From positions 1 to 27,039 of the forward strand of contig JBGPKH010000033.1 in the NCBI GenBank assembly GCA_041485845.1: a stretch of DNA of 27,039 nucleotides, written 5' to 3'. Every line of letters begins with the position of its first letter. Within the stretch, counting starts at the first letter, position 1. This DNA comes from OMOG01 sp041485845 (GTDB lineage Bacteria > Acidobacteriota > Terriglobia > Bryobacterales > Bryobacteraceae). The position numbers and the translations under genes are program-made. Below the pieces are notes generated by a model. The model saw only the letters and a list, made by a program, of their open reading frames with translations, made no database searches and was not told the origin of the DNA. This document shows positions 1 to 6,715 of this stretch, piece by piece.

Positions 1-1
1 C

Positions 2-505
2 GCCATCCTGCTGATGTGCACGGACCTGACCCTGCCACCCTTGGACATCATCCGCATCTATGGCCTGCGATTCAAGATCGAAGTGTCCTTCAAGCAGGCT
101 CTCCACGTCATCGGCGCCTATGCCTATCACTTCTGGATGGCGGCCATGACGCCCCTACGGCGCGTTAGAGGCAACCAGTACCTGCATCACAAATCGGATG
201 CCTACCGTAACGCCGTCCGCCGAAAGATCGCGGCTTACCACCGCCACATCCAACTCGGACTCATCGCCCAGGGACTGCTTCAGATCCTCTCCGCCATGCA
301 ACCCAAGCTGGTCTGGCGATCCTTCGGCTCCTGGATCCGCACCATTCGCCCTGGACTGGCCCCCTCCGAACAGGTTGTTGCCGTCGCCCTCCGCAATACC
401 CTCCCGGAATTTCTCGCGGCTGCCGCCAAAACCTCAATCCTCGTGAAATTCATCCGCGACCGGCTTGACCTATCCCGCACCGAAGGAACCAGCTTGGCGG
501 CATGA
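2..505 (+). mobile_element. IS4-like DDE transposase, C-terminal part (cut by window start)
   Basis: The reading frame is already open at base 2 and runs to TGA at 503-505, so the 5' part of the gene lies outside the window. The visible ~167 residues contain the stretch YGLRFKIEVSFKQA, which resembles the Y-x2-R-x3-E signature around the last catalytic Glu of IS4-type DDE transposases. It is followed by AYAYHFWMAAMTPL and a basic, helical tail. The family call is by recognition of this C-terminal pattern; other DDE families with a similar C-terminus (for example IS701-like) are possible. I could not find a convincing terminal inverted repeat after the stop. The element sits immediately upstream of arsM, where an arsR-type regulator would often be found. 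Confidence 0.75.
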
Positions 506-542
506 GCCGTCCGCCCTATGATCACGGTACTCTCAAGTATTC

Positions 543-557
543 CGAGTGCTGCACTCG
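543..557. repeat. perfect 7-bp inverted repeat upstream of arsM
   Basis: CGAGTGC, one T, GCACTCG: a perfect dyad about 60 bp before the arsM start and 37 bp after the transposase stop. It could be an operator, a hairpin at the IS border, or chance. No ArsR gene is present nearby to support an operator role. Confidence 0.3.
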
Positions 558-615
558 AAACCGAATCCTCAATCCGGACGCTGTTGTCCACATTAAGAAC
601 TGAAGGGAGAAGGTC

Positions 616-1425
616 ATGTCGATCAAAGAAGCCGTCAAAGAGAAGTACGGTCAGCAAGCCCTCCGCATCGTTTCGGGCAGCGGCGCCGCTTGCTGCGGGT
701 CTGCTCCTTAGTCGTGCTGTTCCACAGATCCGATCACCTCCAATCTGTATGACGTTAGCGAGAAGAGCCAATTGCCCGAGGCTGCGGTTCTGGCCTCCCT
801 GGGATGTGGCAACCCTACTGCCCTGGCCGAACTGAAGCCCGGAGAAATTGTTCTCGACTTGGGGAGCGGTGGTGGCATCGACGTGCTTCTTTCCGCGAAG
901 CGCGTGGGGCCGACGGGCAAAGCCTACGGGCTCGACATCACTGACGAAATGCTCGGTCTTGCCCACGAGAACCAGAAGGAAAGCGCTGTCGAGAACGTCG
1001 AGTTCCTGAAGGGGGAGATCGAGAACATTCCTCTGCCAAACAACTCGGTCGACGTCATCATCTCCAACTGCGTGATTAACCTGTCGGCGGACAAAGACCG
1101 CGTGATCAGCGAGGCGTTCCGCGTGTTGAAGCCGGGCGGCCGTTTCGCGGTTTCCGACGTCGTGTTTCGTGGTGAAGTCCCGGTGGAGGTCCGGCATAAT
1201 GTCGAACTCTGGGTGGGCTGCATTGCCGGCGCCATGCAAGAGGGCGAGTATATCCAGAAGCTCGCACGTGCCGGGTTCGTAGACATCAGTGTCGAGCCCA
1301 CGCGCATCTACAACATCGAAGACGCGCGCGCGTTCCTGGCGACCGAGGGGATTGATATCGACGCGATTGCACCCCAAGTCGGCGGCAAGTTCATGAGCGC
1401 GTTTGTCAGGGCAAGAAGGCCCTGA
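616..1425 (+). CDS. arsM: arsenite S-adenosylmethionine methyltransferase ArsM, interrupted by in-frame TAG at codon 32
   Basis: ArsM transfers methyl groups from SAM to As(III) in the cytoplasm, giving methylated arsenicals. The ATG at 616 follows a good ribosome binding site (GGGAG at 605-609). The frame reads through the family's typical N-terminus (SIKEAVKEKYG, then ACCGSAP), hits TAG at 709-711, and continues in the same frame with SCCSTDPITSNLYD and the whole methyltransferase domain. Motif I is VLDLGSGGGIDV, and the catalytic-type Cys residues lie in SNCVINL and WVGCIAGA. Without readthrough, translation could only restart downstream, for example at TTG 772. That product would keep the SAM domain but lose the N-terminal Cys pairs that take part in the redox cycle of known ArsM enzymes. 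The Rossmann domain shows no other damage. The upstream neighbour is an IS end. Confidence 0.9.
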
Positions 1426-1588
1426 AGATGGCCTCGATGGCACTGGAGGAGATGGCCGCGCTCTTGTGCGGAATCGCTACCGTGGCTGCCGCCGAAGCCG
1501 CTGCAGCGAGTGTCAGCGGCGCCCCGCACGACAGGCGGAAGCGGCCGCGATCGGGCGATTCCGCGGAGCACGAGGGGCAGCGGATCAT
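1406..1588 (-). pseudogene. N-terminal remnant of a zinc-ribbon protein, possibly a Ser/Thr kinase
   Basis: On the minus strand an ATG at 1588 opens MIRCPSCSAESPDRGRFRLS followed by CGAPL, a zinc-ribbon pattern. One expected Cys is Arg (FRLSC instead of the usual FCLSC), so the metal site is incomplete. The frame continues with an Ala/Ser-rich stretch (PHKSAAISSSAIE) and then stops inside the 3' end of arsM. Such a ribbon followed by a short low-complexity linker is how many acidobacterial Ser/Thr protein kinases begin. I infer that the kinase domain was lost when the arsM end was joined here. It could instead be an unrelated small zinc-ribbon gene. Confidence 0.5.
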
Positions 1589-1663
1589 GGTCTTCCTATC
1601 ATCGCGGCAGGACGCGGCGGCGCAACTCTGCGGCAGCCCGAGCAAGATCGTCTCGCGGTGGTT

Positions 1664-1716
1664 TAGAATCGTCATAAGTTCCATGGCGGGGACCGGTCAA
1701 GCTCAGAAGGCGAGGG
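1664..1716 (+). promoter_or_regulatory. putative promoter -10 and ribosome binding site of the Rieske gene pair
   Basis: TAGAAT at 1664-1669 is a -10-like hexamer. GAGGG at 1712-1716 lies six bases before the ATG at 1723. No clear -35 box is visible. The same TAGAAT hexamer recurs before dusB, the small coiled-coil gene at 14067 and the VWFA gene. Confidence 0.35.
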
Positions 1717-1722
1717 ATTGTT

Positions 1723-3465
1723 ATGGGCAAAGATACATTGCAGTGGATCCGTGCAGCAGCGCTCCGCGATGTTCCAGTGGGCGAGGCGAAGGCCATTCGG
1801 ATCGGAGAAGGCCGCAGCATCGCCCTGTTCAACGTCGACGGCCGGATCTACGCGACCGACAACCAGTGCCCCCATATGGGTTATCCATTGACGCGCGGTG
1901 CGGTCCGGCACGGCATCGTCACCTGCGACTGGCACGGCCGGAGCTTCGATCTGGAGGGCGGAGGATGCTTCAATCGTGAATGCGACGATCTCGAAACGTT
2001 CTCCGTTGACGTCCGTCAGGATGAAATCTGGATTCAGCTCGGAGATCCCCAGTACAGGCGGCGAGACGAACATCTCCGCTTGCTGTGGGAAGGGCTGCTG
2101 AGCGAAGATCGGTGGACCATCTCCAAGGCGATTGCCCTGCTGCTCAAAGGGAGTGTGCCGGAAGAGGAGGTTGTGGAGATGGCCCTTCGGCATCTCGGCC
2201 GGCACATCGCCAGCACGCACGGCGCGGAAGGCGGTGACGACGTATCCCGGCTCATCAACGGGCTGAAAGTAGGACGACTATACCAGGACGCCGACCGCCT
2301 GATGGTGCTCGCCACCGCCGCCCGTTCGGTGGCTGGTAAGGCTGCCGAACGGCTGGAAGTCGTGCCTCTGCCCGAGCCCGTGGAGTGGAACAACATCGAT
2401 CGATGGACGCGGATGTTCTCCCACGATGGCCAGGCCGGACGCATCGAGCGGTGCCTGTACACCGCCTGGCACTCGGGTCATGAAGACAAAATCCTGCCGC
2501 TCCTTTATGAATGCGTGGTCGAACCCCACTTCCTCGGGTTTGCCGATAACCTGCTCGCGCTCGGCTACCTCGCGGAAGTCGTCGAGAGCTTCGGTTGGAA
2601 GCAATCCTCCGAACTCGTCTTCAACCTGGGCGCCAAGCTGATCGGGCGCCGGCGGGGCGAGCCGGAGCGCTTCCGCCGCGATGCGGTCGGACTCATGACA
2701 TCCATGCTTCCCGACATCGAAGCGTCGCAGCCGTCGACGGACAGGGTCGCTGAGTGCGATGAAGACGCCTTCGCCAGCGCCCTGGTGAGCGTCAACATTC
2801 AGAAGTCGTTTGACGCGGTGAACACGGTACTAAAGACGGGGGTGAAGCTGGATCGCCCGATCACGACTCTGGTGCTTCTCGCGGCGGATCGCATGGCCCG
2901 GACGCCGGTGAACGTGGACGCCGGTTGGGGTCCATTGACTACAGAGCTCAACCTCGCCGCTTCGCTGCGTACCGCGCAGCGCCATGGCGGGGACCGCGTG
3001 GCCGCGAAAGGACTCTTCCACGCCGCGTGGCAGGTGTTCTCGGACCGCTGGATCAACATCCCGGCGCGGCCGCTCACGGCGGCCCTCGGCGGCGGCACGC
3101 TCGAGGCGCCCGATGAAGACGCGGGAGTGCGAGTGATTCTCGACTCCATCGCGTCGCTCCACGTGCAGGATGTGGGCCGGCAGGTGCTGGAGTACCTGAA
3201 CGCCGGATACTCAGGGGATCGGTTGCTCCATGAGATGGGGCGAGCGATGCTCTGGGACGACACCAACACTCAGATCCTGCCCACCCTCCGCACCGTGGTG
3301 GATGAATGGAACCGGGGCGGCGGACATCCCGCCCGCTACCAGCTACTCGTGGGCCTCGCCCGCTACGCCACCGACATTCGCACCAACAAAGACAGCGGAT
3401 CCGCCACCAACACCGCCATGCGCTTCGCGGAAGGAAAGACCACGGTAGACGTGTTTGCAGAGTAA
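1723..3465 (+). CDS. Rieske [2Fe-2S] domain fused to large helical domain, copy 1
   Basis: This 580-residue protein has two parts. Residues ~5-110 form a Rieske ferredoxin domain with C49-P-H51 (NQCPHMGYPL) and C68-D-W-H71 (TCDWHG), the complete Cys2His2 cluster ligand set. The remaining ~450 residues are helical, without a signal peptide or membrane segment, and I do not recognise the family. His-containing stretches shared with the next gene include LRHLGRHIA, a GH before ILPLLYECVVEP, and LFHAAWQVFSDRW. A soluble Rieske domain at the N-terminus suggests electron delivery to the C-terminal domain, which is inference. The His-rich helical part loosely recalls questin-oxidase-like proteins, but I cannot establish this. 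It lies 13 bp before a paralogue and is probably co-transcribed with it. Confidence 0.85.
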   Translation: MGKDTLQWIRAAALRDVPVGEAKAIRIGEGRSIALFNVDGRIYATDNQCPHMGYPLTRGAVRHGIVTCDWHGRSFDLEGGGCFNRECDDLETFSVDVRQDEIWIQLGDPQYRRRDEHLRLLWEGLLSEDRWTISKAIALLLKGSVPEEEVVEMALRHLGRHIASTHGAEGGDDVSRLINGLKVGRLYQDADRLMVLATAARSVAGKAAERLEVVPLPEPVEWNNIDRWTRMFSHDGQAGRIERCLYTAWHSGHEDKILPLLYECVVEPHFLGFADNLLALGYLAEVVESFGWKQSSELVFNLGAKLIGRRRGEPERFRRDAVGLMTSMLPDIEASQPSTDRVAECDEDAFASALVSVNIQKSFDAVNTVLKTGVKLDRPITTLVLLAADRMARTPVNVDAGWGPLTTELNLAASLRTAQRHGGDRVAAKGLFHAAWQVFSDRWINIPARPLTAALGGGTLEAPDEDAGVRVILDSIASLHVQDVGRQVLEYLNAGYSGDRLLHEMGRAMLWDDTNTQILPTLRTVVDEWNRGGGHPARYQLLVGLARYATDIRTNKDSGSATNTAMRFAEGKTTVDVFAE

Positions 3466-3478
3466 AGGGAAGACTCCA

Positions 3479-5230
3479 ATGTCGAACGCACAAACCAACT
3501 TCGTCAAAGTGGCCGACCTGAAAGACGTCCCTGAAGGCGCTCCGAAAGCAGTCAAAGTCGAGGGACGCAGCATCGCGCTGTTTCAGCACCAGGGCAACGT
3601 CTATGCCACTGACAACCAGTGCCCGCACATGGGGTATCCACTGACTCGCGGGCGGGTGCGAAATGGCGTACTGACTTGTGACTGGCACGGGTGGAGCTAC
3701 GACATGCGGGGCGGCGGCTGTTTCACCGGAGGATGCGACGACCTCGACACCTTCCCCGTCGAGGTGCGGGACAGCGCCATCTACATCGACGTGCGCAGCG
3801 GCGGATCCAAGCGCAAAGACGCCCACCTGCTCCTGCTGAAAGAGGGCTTGTTGAGCGAGGATAACTGGACCCTGTCCAAAGCCATCGCGATCCTGCTGGC
3901 GAAAGGCGTGTCCGAAGCGGACACTTTGCGACAAGTGGTGCGGCACATGGGCCGGCACATCGCGACCGAGCGCGGCGCCAACGACGGCGGCCGCGAGCTC
4001 GCGCTCATGGTCAATGCGGTGAAAGTCGCGCGCCACTACCAGCCAGATGACCGCCTCATTCCGCTGATGATGGCGGCGGCGGGCGCGTCGGGCCGTGCGG
4101 GGGATCGACCGGCGGTCCAGCCGCTGCCGCCGCCGGTGACCTGGGACAAGCTGGAGCACTGGATCCGCGCGTTCTCGGCGGACCGGACTTGGGAAGGGAT
4201 CGAGAAATGCCTGATCACCGCGCGGCGGCTGGGGGGACACGACGGCCGGATCGTTCCGCTGCTGTATGACTGCGCACTCGAACCGTTCTTTCTGGGTCAT
4301 CCCCACAACCTGGTGCTGCTGGGGTATCTCGCGGAATTGCTCGAAGAGTTCGGATGGGACCTGGCAGAAGAGCTGGTATGCAACCTGGCCGCGAAGATAC
4401 TCGGCCGGGATCGCGGGGCGCCGGAAGAACACCGCCTGGCGGCGATCCAGATGTTCGGACCCATCGATACACTCATCGATGAGCTGGCCTCGACATCACC
4501 CGGCGATCCGGCCGCTGCGTACGATGAAGACGCCGTAGCCAAAGGGTTGGTGAGCGGCGATCTGACGCAAACGTTCCACGCCATCTCAAATGCGCTCAGG
4601 GCTCGCGTGGAAATCGATCGGATCGTCACCACGATGGTCCTGCTGGCCGCGGACCGCATGGCCCGGACTCCTGTGAACCTGAACCCCGGATGGGGAAGCC
4701 TGAGCCAGGAACTGACACTCGCATCCTCCGTTCGAACCGCCCGGCGCTACGGCGGCTTTCAGGTAGGGGCCAAAGCGCTGTACCACGCCGCCTGGCAATT
4801 CTTTAGCGATCGCTGGCTCAACATCACGCCGCGTTCGCTCACCGAGCCGCTGAGCGCCGCCAAGTCGGATGCCGCGAACGAGGACGTGGGGCTGCGGACG
4901 GTATTGGACGCCATCGAGACCATTCAAGTGCGCGATGTGGGACGGCACACCCGTGAGTACCTGAACGCCGGCTTCTCCGGCGATCGTCTGTTATCCGAGA
5001 TGGGTCAGTCGATTCTCAGAGACGATAACGGCTGGAATCTGGTACACACGCTGCGGGCGGTGTTGGACGAGTGGAAAGTATGTGAAGGACATCCTGCTCA
5101 CAACCAGTTACTCATCGGTCTCACCCGCTGGGCCACCGACGTGCGCAAGCGAACGGGGAGTCAGTCCGCCGCGCAGACCGCACAGCGGTTCGCACGGGGT
5201 CAGACGGCGGTGGATCTGTATGAGTCTTGA
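3479..5230 (+). CDS. Rieske [2Fe-2S] domain fused to large helical domain, copy 2
   Basis: A 583-residue paralogue of the preceding gene with the same architecture. Rieske ligands are C48-P-H50 and C67-D-W-H70. The C-terminal domain matches copy 1 along its whole length (EGLLSED, SKAIA, LAADRMARTPVN, HAAWQ, FSDRW, EYLNAG, SGDRLL, GHPA). The start is ATG 3479, with AAAGGGA upstream, not the in-frame TTG at 3455. One difference may bear on function: copy 1 has FLGFADN where copy 2 has FLGHPHN, so two His occur only here. In the GH segment copy 1 reads TAWHSGH and copy 2 TARRLGGH, so one His occurs only there. The tandem arrangement suggests a local duplication followed by divergence, or a heteromeric pair. 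The substrate is unknown. Confidence 0.85.
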   Translation: MSNAQTNFVKVADLKDVPEGAPKAVKVEGRSIALFQHQGNVYATDNQCPHMGYPLTRGRVRNGVLTCDWHGWSYDMRGGGCFTGGCDDLDTFPVEVRDSAIYIDVRSGGSKRKDAHLLLLKEGLLSEDNWTLSKAIAILLAKGVSEADTLRQVVRHMGRHIATERGANDGGRELALMVNAVKVARHYQPDDRLIPLMMAAAGASGRAGDRPAVQPLPPPVTWDKLEHWIRAFSADRTWEGIEKCLITARRLGGHDGRIVPLLYDCALEPFFLGHPHNLVLLGYLAELLEEFGWDLAEELVCNLAAKILGRDRGAPEEHRLAAIQMFGPIDTLIDELASTSPGDPAAAYDEDAVAKGLVSGDLTQTFHAISNALRARVEIDRIVTTMVLLAADRMARTPVNLNPGWGSLSQELTLASSVRTARRYGGFQVGAKALYHAAWQFFSDRWLNITPRSLTEPLSAAKSDAANEDVGLRTVLDAIETIQVRDVGRHTREYLNAGFSGDRLLSEMGQSILRDDNGWNLVHTLRAVLDEWKVCEGHPAHNQLLIGLTRWATDVRKRTGSQSAAQTAQRFARGQTAVDLYES

Positions 5231-5245
5231 TCGCGGCAGCCGCGG

Positions 5246-5251
5246 TATGAT
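5246..5251 (+). promoter_or_regulatory. -10-like hexamer for leaderless start
   Basis: TATGAT ends seven bases before the GTG at 5259, with no Shine-Dalgarno sequence between, the geometry expected for a leaderless mRNA. It could be chance. Confidence 0.35.
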
Positions 5252-5258
5252 TGTAGCT

Positions 5259-5453
5259 GTGAGCGATCTCGAGCAACTGATTATCGACATGAAAGAGTGC
5301 CTGGAGCGCGAGATCCACGGCTTGGAGGAAAAGCTGGAGCGGAAGATGGACACCGGCTTCCGCGAGATAAACACGCGATTTGACACGCAGGCGGCCCGGC
5401 TGGAACGGCAGGGCGCGCTGTTGCAAGCCGGCAGCCGGTGGTCGACCGAATGA
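5259..5453 (+). CDS. small coiled-coil protein, apparently frameshifted (5' part)
   Basis: A 64-residue charged helical protein starting at GTG 5259 (VSDLEQLIIDMKECLEREI...). Heptad-like spacing and repeated Glu/Lys/Arg suggest a coiled coil (EEKLERKMD, FREINTRFD, AARLERQ). The frame ends in GSRWSTE at TGA 5451-5453. The downstream frame continues the same kind of charged helix, so this looks like one longer protein of about 100 residues split by loss of one base near 5445-5449. An alternative is real translational coupling, because stop and next start overlap as ATGA. Function unknown. A second small coiled-coil gene is at 14067. Confidence 0.5.
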   Translation: MSDLEQLIIDMKECLEREIHGLEEKLERKMDTGFREINTRFDTQAARLERQGALLQAGSRWSTE

Positions 5454-5560
5454 ACGGCTGGGCGGAGAAGGTCGATGCGGCGCTCGAGCAGAAGGATCGC
5501 GAAATCGCCGAACTGCGGACGCGGATCGATCGGCTGGAATCGGGCGGCACCCGGCAGTAA
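5450..5560 (+). CDS. small coiled-coil continuation (3' part of frameshifted gene)
   Basis: From ATG 5450 the +1 frame reads MNGWAEKVDAALEQKDREIA then ELRTRIDRLE and ends at TAA 5558-5560, 36 residues. It is a natural C-terminal extension of the preceding coiled coil: GSRWST followed by Arg would join to MNGWAEK if one base were added. Read alone it would be a tiny peptide translated by ATGA coupling. Confidence 0.4.
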   Translation: MNGWAEKVDAALEQKDREIAELRTRIDRLESGGTRQ

Positions 5561-5631
5561 CGGCGTTTGAAGACGCGCGTACGGAGAGCGCACCCACACC
5601 GCCATCGTCGGGCGCCGCGGACTACTCCCCC

Positions 5632-5674
5632 GCGCAGATCGCACGGGTCGGACGGGCGGCGCATCTGTATGAGT
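5632..5674 (+). repeat. degenerate copy of the Rieske gene 3' end
   Basis: This stretch resembles the last ~55 bases of copy 2 (about 5172-5225). It shares GCGCAGAYCGCAC at the left, ATCTGTATGAGTC at the right and a similar middle, with about 12 bases missing between two CGCAC words. Both copies read in the corresponding frame and end LYES. It may be the remaining tail of a third tandem Rieske gene. The match is short, so chance is possible. Confidence 0.35.
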
Positions 5675-6023
5675 CAGCTTTTCGAGCAGGTGCTGCATAT
5701 TTTACAATTCATCGGTGACCTCGAATCCCGCCTGGCCTTGTACGCCAGGAGATCGCGGACGTAGACACGCCGATGAGTCCCGACCATGTGGTGCGGGATT
5801 TCATCGCGCTCCAGCATTTTGATCAGGAACTGGCGCGACACTCCCCGCATCCGCGCCGCCTCAACCGTAGTGAGTTGCGCGTCGATTTGAACGATGGCGA
5901 CCGCCTGCCCTCGCAGAGATGGGCGATCAGCTTGACCGGGAACTCATACAGCGAGACGGGCAGGCTCTGCGTTTTGCCGTCCGGGCCGACCAACTTAGCG
6001 CGGCTGACATAAACGCTACAAGT
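5674..6023 (-). pseudogene. broken excisionase/MerR-type HTH gene (antitoxin-like)
   Basis: On the minus strand one frame gives SVYVSRAKLVGPDGKTQSLP then VSLYEFPVKLIAHLCEG. After a one-base shift near 5898 the next frame gives AVAIVQIDAQLTTVEAARM and GVSRQFLIKMLERDEIPHHM, GTHRRVYVRDLLAYKARRD. The second part is the helix-turn-helix of excisionase-family proteins, which in many genomes act as antitoxins beside a PIN toxin. One extra base (for example GAG GGC AAG GCG) would restore a single protein. No start codon fits the 5' end, which runs into the GC-rich repeat, and no toxin gene follows. The conserved sequence is good; the function is inferred. Confidence 0.6.
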
Positions 6024-6032
6024 GACGAGCCT

Positions 6033-6205
6033 TGGTCCCCAACCCCTGGCCCCCGGCCCTGGCCCCCGGCCCTGGCCCCTGGCCCCCGGCCCCTGGCCCC
6101 TGGCCCCTGGCCCCCGGCCCCTGGTCCCCAACCCCTGGCCCCCGGCCCTGGCCCCTGGCCCCTGGCCCCTGGCCCCCGGCCCCTGGCCCCCGGCCCCCGG
6201 CCCCT
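6033..6205. repeat. GC-rich tandem repeat of ~7-bp units upstream of accB
   Basis: About 170 bp made of variants of TGGCCCC and CGGCCCC/CGGCCCT. A longer 34-bp block beginning TGGTCCCCAACCCC occurs twice, at 6033-6066 and 6122-6155. All three plus-strand frames stay open (Pro-Trp-Ala-Gly rich), which is a by-product of the repeat and not a gene. The minus strand carries many GGGG/GGGGG runs separated by 2-3 bases, so a G-quadruplex is possible. It ends about 20 bp before the accB start, inside the region where the accBC promoter would be expected. Confidence 0.85.
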
Positions 6206-6226
6206 CTCTGTTAACCTATTCCATTG

Positions 6227-6715
6227 ATGACCGTCGATGAGATCCGTGAGCTAATCAATCTGGCGTCCGAAACCGGCATCGCCGAACTAGAGGTACAGCG
6301 TGGCGATAACCGCGTCCGCATCCGGCGCGCCGTGTCTTCCAGTCCCCAGGAGATTGTTCTGACGCCGCAGGCCTACCCGGCGCCGGCGCCGGCCGCCGCG
6401 CCGTCTCAGGCCGCCCCTGCGCCAGCCCCCATCCCTGCCGTCGAAGCCAAGGGCGAACAGCCCGCCGATCCCACCCTGGTCCTGGTCAAGTCGCCCATCG
6501 TGGGCACCTTCTACGAAGGCCCGTCGCCCGGCGCTCCCCCGTTCGTGCGTGTCGGAGAACGCGTCCAGCCCGGCAAGGTCCTCTGCATCATCGAGTCCAT
6601 GAAGCTCATGAACGAGATCGAGTCGGAGACCTCCGGCATCCTCGAGAGCAAGCTCGTCCTGAACGGCCAACCGGTGGAGTACGGGGAGGCCCTGTTTGCC
6701 GTCCGCGCCGTTTAG
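6227..6715 (+). CDS. accB: acetyl-CoA carboxylase biotin carboxyl carrier protein
   Basis: AccB carries biotin between the biotin carboxylase and carboxyltransferase half-reactions that make malonyl-CoA for fatty acid synthesis. The 162-residue protein has an N-terminal helical region (VDEIRELINLASETGIAELE), a Pro/Ala-rich linker at about residues 50-80, and a C-terminal biotinyl domain. The biotinylated Lys is K126 in ESMKLMNEIE; the usual sequence is EAMKM or EAMKL, so Ser at the second position is a mild variant. Start ATG 6227 is preferred over TTG 6224. There is no Shine-Dalgarno sequence before it. accC overlaps its 3' end by 20 bp. Confidence 0.95.
   Translation: MTVDEIRELINLASETGIAELEVQRGDNRVRIRRAVSSSPQEIVLTPQAYPAPAPAAAPSQAAPAPAPIPAVEAKGEQPADPTLVLVKSPIVGTFYEGPSPGAPPFVRVGERVQPGKVLCIIESMKLMNEIESETSGILESKLVLNGQPVEYGEALFAVRAV

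Noticed and set aside
709..711. Pyrrolysine coding at the TAG codons
   Set aside because: No pyl genes are in the window, TAG is a common normal terminator here, and the proteins concerned are not methylamine methyltransferases.
709..711. TAG read as selenocysteine
   Set aside because: selD in this window uses TGA with a SECIS-like hairpin, and only the arsM site is Cys-rich; the subtilase and VWFA sites are not redox positions.
280..1443. Long minus-strand open frame (387 codons) across arsM
   Set aside because: It is the antisense shadow of a well-recognised gene, with no family-like sequence; high GC content keeps such frames open.
1428..1979. Plus-strand 183-codon frame after arsM
   Set aside because: Overlaps the start of the Rieske gene in another frame and has no recognisable sequence.
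3074..4432. 452-codon minus-strand open frame across the Rieske genes
   Set aside because: Antisense shadow of two paralogues that match each other along their length.
6033..6205. CRISPR array or Pro-rich protein gene in the GC repeat
   Set aside because: There are no spacers between regular repeats, the units are only about 7 bp, and all three frames are open merely because of the repeat.
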